Assembly (NCBI GenBank): GCA_021604825.1
Contig: BQJS01000262.1
Coordinates: forward strand, 1 to 5,088
Direction of reading: 5' to 3'
Origin: Phycisphaerae bacterium
GTDB lineage: Bacteria; Planctomycetota; Phycisphaerae; UBA1845
DNA length: 5,088 bases
The notes under the pieces were generated by a model. That model did no database searches and was not told where the DNA came from. It saw nothing but the letters and a program-made list of their open reading frames with translations. Shown here piece after piece: positions 1 through 5,088 of this stretch. Positions within the stretch are counted from its first letter, which is position 1, and each line of letters begins with the position of its first letter. The position numbers and the translations under genes were made by a program.

Positions 1-1
1 T

Positions 2-74
2 GTGCCACTGCTCTGTGAGCAGTGCTTTCTAACCCGATTCCAATTTCAACGCACTGCTCACAGAGCAGTGGCAC
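2..74. repeat. REP-doublet (REPIN-like) inverted repeat, copy 1
   Basis: Two perfect 24-bp inverted arms, 2-25 and 51-74, flank a 25-nt spacer (26-50). Each arm is also a small hairpin: the tetranucleotide GTGC, then stem CACTGCTC, loop TGT, stem GAGCAGTG, and a final C. In the right arm the same elements occur in reverse complement, so both GTGC ends face outward. A short 5' tetranucleotide next to a palindrome, in outward-facing inverted pairs, is the layout of REP doublets (REPINs) that are mobilised by RAYT transposases in other bacteria. Assigning this element to that class is inference, because no RAYT gene is in the window. It begins 34 nt beyond the stop codon of the helicase gene, so it could also act as a 3' mRNA stabiliser or terminator for that gene. 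There is no U-tract typical of an intrinsic terminator. The repeat itself is certain; its function is not. Confidence 0.85.
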
Positions 75-108
75 GTCAACATGCGATTCGACTGCGTACA
101 GGTCATCG

Positions 109-2310
109 CTAAAAATCGAACGCGCCGTCTCCGACTTCATCAAAGTCCACCCGTTCAAGATCGGCAAACGGTAGGATCAAAGTCTTGGTCGGCCCCTTGG
201 CGAACGTCACTTCCAAGTGAACCTGAGCACCATTCCGCCGAATCCATTCGATCCGCCCCAAGCCCCAATCCTCATTTCGCACGAGCGTTCCGGGGCCCCA
301 CTGGGCAATATCGTGCGGCAGGTCGTCGAGCCAACCGCGACGTGAACTATCTGCGCCGTTTGCAGTATGGTCAACCACTTCGATCTCATCACCCGGCAAT
401 TCGTCGATAAAGGGCGATTTCGACTTGCGTTCGGAGATGCCGCGGACCATCCGATACTTGGTGTGCGACAACGTCAATTCGCGCTTGGCACGGGTCATGC
501 CCACGAAACACAAGCGGCGCTCTTCCTCTTCATTGTACGTCGGATCGCCCGGTTCGCGCTGAAACGGCAGCAGGCCATCTTCCAACCCGATCATGTAGAC
601 GACCGGAAACTCCAAGCCCTTCGCCGCATGTAGGGTCATCAGCGTCGCCCGACCGGAGCCATCTTCGACCGCATCGATATCACTGAGCAGGCTGGTGTGC
701 TCCATCCATTCCAGCAGCGTCGCTTCAGGGCGATCCTTTTCAAAGATCGCGGCTGCGTTGATCAATTCGTTGATGTTCTCCAGCGGGTCTGCATCAAGTC
801 CGGATCCGTCGCCCTTCAGGCTGGCCTGCAATCCAGATTCACGGATGATCCGCTCCAACGCGATCGACGGAGATTCCTCGGTCACCTTTCGCAGGGCGCT
901 GAGCATTTCTGCGAAGGCCTTTACCTTGCCGACGGCTGCATTCTTAAGCGTGGGGACCTCTTCCGGTTGAAACACGAACTCGAACATTTCGCGACCGGTC
1001 GCGCGTGCGTGGGCGATGATTCTGTCGATGGTTGTCTTGCCGATCCCGCGCGTCGGCGTGTTGATGATGCGGGTCAGCGACACTTCGTCGTGGACGTTGA
1101 TCAGCAATCGCACGTACGCAAGAACATCTTTGATTTCCTTGCGGTTGTAGAACTCGACGCCTCGGGCGACCTGATACGCGACGCCGTTTTGCAGCAGCGC
1201 TTCTTCGACCGAGCGACTCAACGAATTCAACCGATAGAAGATCGCGACTTCGGACAGGTCTTCACCGCGATCGTGGTGTTCAACCAGTTCCTTGGCGATG
1301 AAGTCGGACTCTTCGTCGCCGTCGCCGGTGATCATCACGCGGACCTTTGAACCCTCATCATTCTCGGTCCAGAGCGTTTTTTCCTTACGCTGCACGTTGT
1401 GCTCGATGACCGAGCTGGCGGCTGCTAGGATACGCTTGGTTGAACGGTAATTGCGTTCCAAGCGCACGACTTCGGCTTGTTCGTGGTCCTCTTCGAAGCG
1501 AAGGATGTTGCCGATGTCAGCCCCGCGCCATCCGTAGATCGATTGATCGGGATCGCCCGTCGCGCAGATGTTTTTGTTCTGCTCGGTGATCAAGTGGGCG
1601 ATTAAATACTGTGCACTGTTCGTATCTTGATATTCGTCGATCAACACGTGCGTGTAGCGCCGTTCCAACTGCCGTCGAAACTCTTCATCGTCCCGCAGCA
1701 GAAACGCCAGCTTCAGAAGCAAATCGTCGAAGTCGAGTCCGTGCTGCTCGGCTAACACCATCTCGTAGGCTTCGTAGACCTTGGCGACCGTTCTTTCCGA
1801 CCAATCGTTGGCGTCGTTGGCAAACATGGTCGCGGTGACCATCGCGTTCTTGGCATTGCTGATCACGCTTTGCAAACGGGCTGGCGACCAGTTGTCAGCC
1901 GACAGTTGCGCCCGAGCGACAGCCAATTGGATGACCTTCCGCTGATCGCCAGAATCGAACACAGTGAAGTCATCGGGCAGCCCCGCCCGCTCGTGATGAA
2001 TCCGCAGCAATCGGTAGCACAGCGAGTGGAACGTGCAGATGGTCATCTCCGCCCCAACGCCCAGCGCCGAGATCCTTTCGTACATTTCCGAGGCGGCTTT
2101 GTTGGTGAAGGTGATCGCCAGGACATTTCGCGGTTTGGTCACGGTCCGAGCCAAGTATGCCGCCCGACGGGTGATGACGCGGGTCTTTCCGCACCCCGCC
2201 CCAGCGAGGACCAGAAGCGGGCCATCGGTGTGGCAGACCGCGTCCCTCTGCGGATCGGTCAAATCCGTGAGCAGCGTTTCCAATTCGAATGCGTTTGAAG
2301 CGTGAACCAT
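109..2310 (-). CDS. pcrA: ATP-dependent 3'-5' DNA helicase, PcrA/UvrD type
   Basis: A 733-residue superfamily 1A helicase that unwinds DNA during nucleotide excision repair, mismatch repair and replication restart, and in related proteins binds RNA polymerase. The length is usual for PcrA/UvrD. All motifs are present in order: Q-motif Gln21, Walker A AGAGCGKT (36-43), Ia AITFTNKAA (65-73), Ib TFHSL (93-97), Walker B IDEYQD (224-229), III GDPDQSIYGWRGA (252-264), IV ERNYRST (285-291), V TLHAAKGLEF (559-568) and VI VGMTRAKR (603-610). After a linker, residues about 670-722 (starting WGPGTLVRNEDWGLG) resemble the C-terminal Tudor-like domain of PcrA, which supports PcrA/UvrD over Rep or RecB. 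Walker A has Cys where Ser is usual. The ATG at 2310 is the only Met before the helicase core. It has no Shine-Dalgarno sequence but lies 7 nt from a -10-like hexamer. The gene is divergent from acpS. The family call is very sure; the pcrA versus uvrD name is a convention. Confidence 0.96.
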   Translation of the reverse strand: MVHASNAFELETLLTDLTDPQRDAVCHTDGPLLVLAGAGCGKTRVITRRAAYLARTVTKPRNVLAITFTNKAASEMYERISALGVGAEMTICTFHSLCYRLLRIHHERAGLPDDFTVFDSGDQRKVIQLAVARAQLSADNWSPARLQSVISNAKNAMVTATMFANDANDWSERTVAKVYEAYEMVLAEQHGLDFDDLLLKLAFLLRDDEEFRRQLERRYTHVLIDEYQDTNSAQYLIAHLITEQNKNICATGDPDQSIYGWRGADIGNILRFEEDHEQAEVVRLERNYRSTKRILAAASSVIEHNVQRKEKTLWTENDEGSKVRVMITGDGDEESDFIAKELVEHHDRGEDLSEVAIFYRLNSLSRSVEEALLQNGVAYQVARGVEFYNRKEIKDVLAYVRLLINVHDEVSLTRIINTPTRGIGKTTIDRIIAHARATGREMFEFVFQPEEVPTLKNAAVGKVKAFAEMLSALRKVTEESPSIALERIIRESGLQASLKGDGSGLDADPLENINELINAAAIFEKDRPEATLLEWMEHTSLLSDIDAVEDGSGRATLMTLHAAKGLEFPVVYMIGLEDGLLPFQREPGDPTYNEEEERRLCFVGMTRAKRELTLSHTKYRMVRGISERKSKSPFIDELPGDEIEVVDHTANGADSSRRGWLDDLPHDIAQWGPGTLVRNEDWGLGRIEWIRRNGAQVHLEVTFAKGPTKTLILPFADLERVDFDEVGDGAFDF

Positions 2311-2317
2311 AACAACG

Positions 2318-2346
2318 TGTATACCGCACAGAGGGGTGACTGAAAA
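2318..2346 (-). promoter_or_regulatory. Probable sigma70-type promoter of the helicase gene
   Basis: Read on the minus strand, TTTTCA (2341-2346; 4/6 match to TTGACA) is followed by a 17-bp spacer and TATACA (2318-2323; 4/6 match to TATAAT). Only 7 nt separate the -10 box from the ATG, so transcription would begin at or next to the start codon and give a leaderless or nearly leaderless mRNA. This agrees with the missing Shine-Dalgarno sequence. The spacing is ideal but both boxes are imperfect, so this is a prediction. Confidence 0.4.
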
Positions 2347-2405
2347 GCGAGGCGGCGTCTTTCAATCCCCTTGCTGTGAAACATCCAGACGCATACGCTT
2401 TGGCG

Positions 2406-2792
2406 ATGAACATCGTCAGCCATGGCATCGACATTGTGGAGTGTCCCCGGATTGCGGATTTGCTCAGCAAACACCCCGACCGGTTCCTCAACCGCATCCT
2501 GACTCCGAAGGAACGCGAGCGTGCTGACCGCCTGCACAGCCCCATCCCCCACATCGCCGGTCGATTCGCCGCCAAAGAAGCAATCCTAAAAGTGCTGGGC
2601 ACCGGCTGGCGGGGCGGCATCGCATGGACGGATATCGAGATCACCAACGACGAGATGGGTGCCCCGCTGGCAGAACTGAGCGGAATGTGCGCCCAGGTCG
2701 CCAAGGATTTGGAGATCGAACGAATCATGCTCTCGATCAGTCACACTGACACCGTCGCGACGGCCAGCGCGCTAGGGCTTCGCGACGGCTGA
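2406..2792 (+). CDS. acpS: Holo-[acyl-carrier-protein] synthase (4'-phosphopantetheinyl transferase)
   Basis: Transfers the 4'-phosphopantetheine arm of coenzyme A to a serine of apo-ACP, releasing 3',5'-ADP. This Mg2+-dependent cytoplasmic step activates ACP for fatty acid synthesis. The 128-residue product matches AcpS length. It shows the N-terminal GIDIVECPRI segment with the metal-binding Asp9, the RFLNRILTPKE stretch (26-36), the signature RFAAKEAILKVLGTG (53-67) with metal ligand Glu58, and the C-terminal LSISHTDTVATAS strand (109-121). The ATG at 2406 is chosen because AcpS proteins normally start a few residues before the G-[IT]-DI motif. An in-frame GTG at 2376 would add ten residues with no family counterpart. 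No Shine-Dalgarno sequence is visible. A weak TACGCT hexamer (2394-2399) lies 6 nt before the ATG. The gene is divergent from the helicase and convergent with the amidohydrolase, so it is probably monocistronic. In some bacteria acpS follows pdxJ or precedes alr; neither is here. Confidence 0.94.
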   Translation: MNIVSHGIDIVECPRIADLLSKHPDRFLNRILTPKERERADRLHSPIPHIAGRFAAKEAILKVLGTGWRGGIAWTDIEITNDEMGAPLAELSGMCAQVAKDLEIERIMLSISHTDTVATASALGLRDG

Positions 2793-2837
2793 TCGCATCA
2801 CGCCCGAGATTCGATTAACAACCAATGTTCGAACCGA

Positions 2838-2974
2838 TGTGCCACTGCTCTGTGAGCAGTGCGTTTGCGCGTTTCACTACGCTACCATGAAGGTGCAATC
2901 TGGGTCGATGCCCTTCAGATTCAAAGATTCCAAACGTTGTCGAAATACGGCACCGCTCACAGAGCAGTGGCACA
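2838..2974. repeat. REP-doublet (REPIN-like) inverted repeat, copy 2
   Basis: This carries the same 24-bp unit as copy 1. The left arm (2839-2862) is identical to 2-25, and the right arm (2950-2973) is its reverse complement with one change at 2954 (C for T). The outermost T2838/A2974 adds a base pair. The spacer is 87 nt (2863-2949), against 25 nt in copy 1, and holds its own dyads: AATCTG (2897-2902) with CAGATT (2916-2921), and GAAGG (2889-2893) with CCTTC (2912-2916). The element fills the gap between convergent genes, starting 45 nt after the acpS stop and ending 20 nt before the amidohydrolase stop. It could therefore insulate or stabilise both transcripts, and no other terminator is visible between them. 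The change at 2954 disrupts a pair (C-A) in plus-strand RNA but leaves a G-U wobble in minus-strand RNA. No convincing ORF is present in the spacer. Confidence 0.83.
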
Positions 2975-2994
2975 ACTCCGACAGGCTGCAAAAG

Positions 2995-4191
2995 CTAGTC
3001 GGCGCGGGTTCTTTGATAACGATGGGCGATCGTGCTGTGCATGATTGCGCCTGTGGCAATCGCGTCGTCGTTGAAATTGAAGTGTGGGTTGTGGAGGTTT
3101 GGATACTCCAGTGCGCCTTTCGGACGCAGGCCCAATCGAAACATGGCCGACGGGACGTGTTGTGCGTAGAAAGCGAAGTCTTCACCCCCCATACTTGGAT
3201 TCGATCGCGTCGTGACCTTTTCCGCTCCAAACGTATCAGCCGCCACCTCGGCGACTAGTGCTGCACAACCTGCGTCGTTGATCAGCACCGGGTAGTCTTC
3301 GATGAATCGCAGGTCGGCTTGGATTGAGAATGTTGCTGCGGTCGACTGCACAAAATGCTGGAGTTGCTGCTTGGCCGTCGCGTGGGCTTTGGAATCGAGG
3401 GCGCGGATCGTTCCCTTCACATGGCACGTTTCCGGCAGGACGTTGTGCGTGAACCCACCGTGGATCTGCGTGAACGAAATCACGATTGGGTTGATCGGAT
3501 CGATGAGCCGCGTGCGGATGGCCTGGGCATTGGTGACGAGCTGCGCGACGGCGACGAGTAAGTCGGTCCCTTTGTGCGGATATGCTGCGTGCCCGCCTCG
3601 GCCGGTGAATTCAATCTCAAACGGGGACGTCGCCGCCAGGATTGCACCGGGCACGCTTAAAATGTGCCCCACTTCCAAGTCGGGCCAACCGTGCAACGCG
3701 AACGCCGCATCAACATGCGGATCTTCCAGCACACCGTCGTCAATCATCCGCTGCCCACCGCAACCCTGCTCCTCGGCTGGCTGAAAACATAGCTTGACCG
3801 GTCCGGCCAACGCGTCGGCATGATCGGTCAACGCATACGCCGCACCGAGCAGCGCCGTCGTGTGCCCATCATGTCCACATGCGTGCATCTTGCCCGGATG
3901 CTCGGACTTGTAGGGCAGTTCGGACATCTCGTCGATCGGTAGGGCATCCATGTCGGCCCGCAGCAGCACGCATGGTCCCGGCTTTTCGGCATTGATGGTC
4001 GCACAAATTCCGGTCCCGCCAGCCAGCCCGTCGCGGATCGTCAGTCCGGGCATGTCGCGGAGGCGTTCCAACACCTTCGACGACGTGCGTGTCTCTTCGA
4101 ACGATGTTTCGGGATGGGCATGAAGATCGTGTCGAAAGGCGATCAACTCGGACAAGCGGGATTGCACGGACGCTGCAAAATCTGGGTTCAT
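2995..4191 (-). CDS. M20-family metal-dependent amidohydrolase (M20D; N-acyl amino acid / hippurate hydrolase-like)
   Basis: A 398-residue cytosolic hydrolase of the group containing hippurate hydrolase, plant IAA-amino acid hydrolases and N-acetyl-diaminopimelate deacetylase. These enzymes cleave an acyl group from an amino acid; the substrate here cannot be read from sequence. Family landmarks are RHDLHAHPE (20-28), LLRADMDALPI (76-86), the metal site HACGHDGH (103-110; likely ligands Cys105 and His107), QPAEE (137-141; likely general base Glu140 and ligand Glu141), ALHGWP with His167, the dimerisation-domain GRGGHAAYPH (197-206), SMGGEDFAF (333-341) and NLHNPHFNF with His367. There is no signal peptide. 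The frame is open up to an ATG at 4356, but the ATG at 4191 is preferred: it has AGAAGGA 6 nt upstream, the family alignment begins there, and the longer form would run past a likely promoter and overlap scpB. No partner gene in the window suggests the pathway. Confidence 0.93.
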   Translation of the reverse strand: MNPDFAASVQSRLSELIAFRHDLHAHPETSFEETRTSSKVLERLRDMPGLTIRDGLAGGTGICATINAEKPGPCVLLRADMDALPIDEMSELPYKSEHPGKMHACGHDGHTTALLGAAYALTDHADALAGPVKLCFQPAEEQGCGGQRMIDDGVLEDPHVDAAFALHGWPDLEVGHILSVPGAILAATSPFEIEFTGRGGHAAYPHKGTDLLVAVAQLVTNAQAIRTRLIDPINPIVISFTQIHGGFTHNVLPETCHVKGTIRALDSKAHATAKQQLQHFVQSTAATFSIQADLRFIEDYPVLINDAGCAALVAEVAADTFGAEKVTTRSNPSMGGEDFAFYAQHVPSAMFRLGLRPKGALEYPNLHNPHFNFNDDAIATGAIMHSTIAHRYQRTRAD

Positions 4192-4197
4192 TTCAAT

Positions 4198-4204
4198 TCC
4201 TTCT
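4198..4204 (-). promoter_or_regulatory. Ribosome binding site that fixes the amidohydrolase start
   Basis: The minus strand reads AGAAGGA, followed by 6 nt and the ATG at 4191. It is the only strong Shine-Dalgarno sequence before any of the four genes, and it decides for the 398-residue product over the longer in-frame ORF. Confidence 0.75.
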
Positions 4205-4238
4205 GGGCACGGGCGCGTTCGATCCGGCACCTCTGTGA

Positions 4239-4265
4239 ATTGTAGCTTCCATGTTTGTCGGCCAA
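4239..4265 (-). promoter_or_regulatory. Possible promoter of the amidohydrolase gene
   Basis: On the minus strand TACAAT (4239-4244) matches the -10 consensus at 5 of 6 positions. The best -35 candidate, TTGGCC (4260-4265), is weak and only 15 bp away, so the upstream box is doubtful. From this -10, transcription would start near 4231 and leave a leader of about 40 nt carrying the Shine-Dalgarno sequence. This is coherent with translation starting at 4191. Confidence 0.35.
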
Positions 4266-4319
4266 AAGGACTTTGCGGAATTGATGCCGAAGGGGATTCG
4301 ATTTTTTTGACGGTGCGAT

Positions 4320-4325
4320 TATCAT
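4320..4325 (+). promoter_or_regulatory. Possible -10 box of scpB
   Basis: TATCAT (5/6 match to TATAAT) lies 8 nt before the scpB ATG. No good -35 box sits 16-18 bp upstream; the attractive TTGACG at 4307-4312 is only 7 bp away and so cannot pair with it. If used, this box would give an essentially leaderless scpB mRNA. It is a single-hexamer match and therefore weak evidence. Confidence 0.28.
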
Positions 4326-4333
4326 GGGTGCCT

Positions 4334-5080
4334 ATGGCCAAATCGAACAAGAACAAGAAATCGTCGAAGAAGGCATCCGCGAAGGCTCAGTCAAACGGCG
4401 TGTCCAGCGCCCCCGATGAGCCACCCGTCAGCGAGATTGAGACGGTTGACGCGGAGGTGGCGGTCACGGAAGAGGCTGTCGAATCGCCAGACCAACATAT
4501 ACACGACGAAACCGCGACGGCCGAATCAATCGCCGCGAAGGAAGTCGCAGCCGAAGACGTGTCAGCCGAATCCGTGGTCGAGGCGATTCTGTTCACCACC
4601 GATTCGCCCGTGCCAGCCAACAAAATCGCCCAAATCGTCGGCTCGGGGAATGCGACTGACGTCAAGCAGCACATCGAGAAGCTGAACGCCCATTACGAAA
4701 AGACCAGCCGAGCGTTCCGGATCGAGCACATCGCCAAGGGCTATCAGATGCTCACCATGCCGGTGTACAATACGTGGCTATCTAAAGTGTTGAAGCTGCG
4801 GGCTGAAACGAAGCTGACCCCGGCTGCGATGGAGACGCTGGCGATCGTCGCGTACAAGCAACCGACGTTGCGTGTCGATGTCGAGTCGATTCGCGGGGTG
4901 GCGTGCGGCGAGATGATCAACCGCTTGCGTGAAATGAACCTCGTGAAAATCGTAGGCCGGGCTGAAGAACTGGGCCGTCCCATGCTCTACGGAACCACCA
5001 AGACCTTCCTCGAAGTCTTCGGCTTGGGTTCGCTCGACGATCTACCCAACGCCGACGAACTCGTCCCGCCGAAGCAATAA
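4334..5080 (+). CDS. scpB: Segregation and condensation protein B, with charged N-terminal tail
   Basis: ScpB dimers bind the kleisin ScpA and, with SMC, form the bacterial condensin that compacts and segregates the chromosome. The 248-residue product has the two winged-helix domains of the family from about residue 79 onward: SVVEAILFTTDSPVPANKIAQ at the start of the first, then AMETLAIVAYKQPTLRVDVESIRG (165-188) and VGRAEELGRPMLYGTTKTFLEVFGLGSLDDLP (207-238), the most conserved part of ScpB. Residues 1-78 are extra: seven lysines in the first 20, then an Ala/Val-rich stretch with about 17 acidic residues and a single lysine, probably disordered. The ATG at 4334 is preferred over an in-frame ATG at 4235, since the added 33 residues have no family resemblance and cross the regulatory region. 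No Shine-Dalgarno sequence is obvious. scpA, often next to scpB, is not upstream; only 8 nt remain downstream. Confidence 0.95.
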   Translation: MAKSNKNKKSSKKASAKAQSNGVSSAPDEPPVSEIETVDAEVAVTEEAVESPDQHIHDETATAESIAAKEVAAEDVSAESVVEAILFTTDSPVPANKIAQIVGSGNATDVKQHIEKLNAHYEKTSRAFRIEHIAKGYQMLTMPVYNTWLSKVLKLRAETKLTPAAMETLAIVAYKQPTLRVDVESIRGVACGEMINRLREMNLVKIVGRAEELGRPMLYGTTKTFLEVFGLGSLDDLPNADELVPPKQ

Positions 5081-5088
5081 ATTCCAAC

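Noticed and set aside
81..410. 109-residue plus-strand open frame next to repeat copy 1
   Set aside because: Most of it is antisense to the helicase C-terminal domain and it has no ribosome binding site or recognisable domain.
697..1350. 217-residue plus-strand open frame antisense to pcrA
   Set aside because: It lies wholly inside a helicase region whose motifs are intact, shows no recognisable domain, and is explained by codon bias of the opposite strand.
2265..2276. Partial match to the repeat unit (GTGAGCAGCG) inside pcrA
   Set aside because: Only about 9 bases match, without the palindrome or tetranucleotide, and it encodes conserved-length protein sequence; chance similarity.
1970..2728. 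252-residue minus-strand open frame spanning the pcrA 5' end and acpS
   Set aside because: It overlaps two well-supported genes in other frames and crosses their shared promoter region; its sequence resembles no family.
2..2974. Four copies of one 24-bp repeat as a CRISPR array
   Set aside because: Copies alternate in orientation, form two distant pairs, and have spacers of 25 and 87 nt rather than a regular series; no cas genes are present.
2839..3258. 139-residue plus-strand open frame beginning in repeat copy 2
   Set aside because: It starts in the repeat arm and runs antisense through the 3' end of the amidohydrolase; no start signal and no domain resemblance.
4307..4312. TTGACG as the -35 box of scpB
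   Set aside because: A -10 box 16-18 bp downstream would overlap the scpB start codon (GCCTAT), and the plausible TATCAT is only 7 bp away.
4192..4356. N-terminal extension of the amidohydrolase to the ATG at 4356
   Set aside because: The extra 55 residues do not resemble the family, contain the likely promoter and Shine-Dalgarno sequence, and overlap the scpB start.

Overview
The window is an ordinary bacterial chromosome segment with four complete housekeeping-type genes and two copies of a palindromic repeat element. Nothing in it looks like a phage, plasmid, insertion sequence or CRISPR locus. The organism cannot be named from this sequence alone. Base composition is moderately GC-rich, three of the four genes lack a Shine-Dalgarno sequence, and dyad repeats are dispersed between genes. 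This would suit a planctomycete (Pirellulaceae-like), but that is a low-confidence inference.

Layout from left to right: (1) a REP-doublet-like repeat at 2-74; (2) a PcrA/UvrD superfamily 1A DNA helicase on the minus strand (109-2310); (3) a 95-bp divergent intergenic region with a probable helicase promoter; (4) acpS, holo-[acyl-carrier-protein] synthase, on the plus strand (2406-2792); (5) a second copy of the repeat element at 2838-2974, between the convergent 3' ends of acpS and the next gene; (6) an M20-family amidohydrolase on the minus strand (2995-4191), with a clear ribosome binding site and a plausible -10 box; (7) a 142-bp divergent regulatory region; (8) scpB, the kleisin-associated segregation and condensation protein B, on the plus strand (4334-5080), with an unusual charged N-terminal tail. 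The last 8 bases are non-coding.

The genes do not form one pathway. They cover DNA repair and replication (pcrA), activation of acyl carrier protein for lipid synthesis (acpS), hydrolysis of N-acyl amino acids or related amides (M20 enzyme), and chromosome condensation (scpB). All four appear to be separate transcription units, arranged as two divergent pairs whose 3' ends meet at the second repeat element.

The most noteworthy structure is the repeat. A 24-bp unit, itself a hairpin preceded by GTGC, occurs four times as two inverted pairs, both placed just past the 3' ends of genes. I saw no convincing undescribed multi-gene system.
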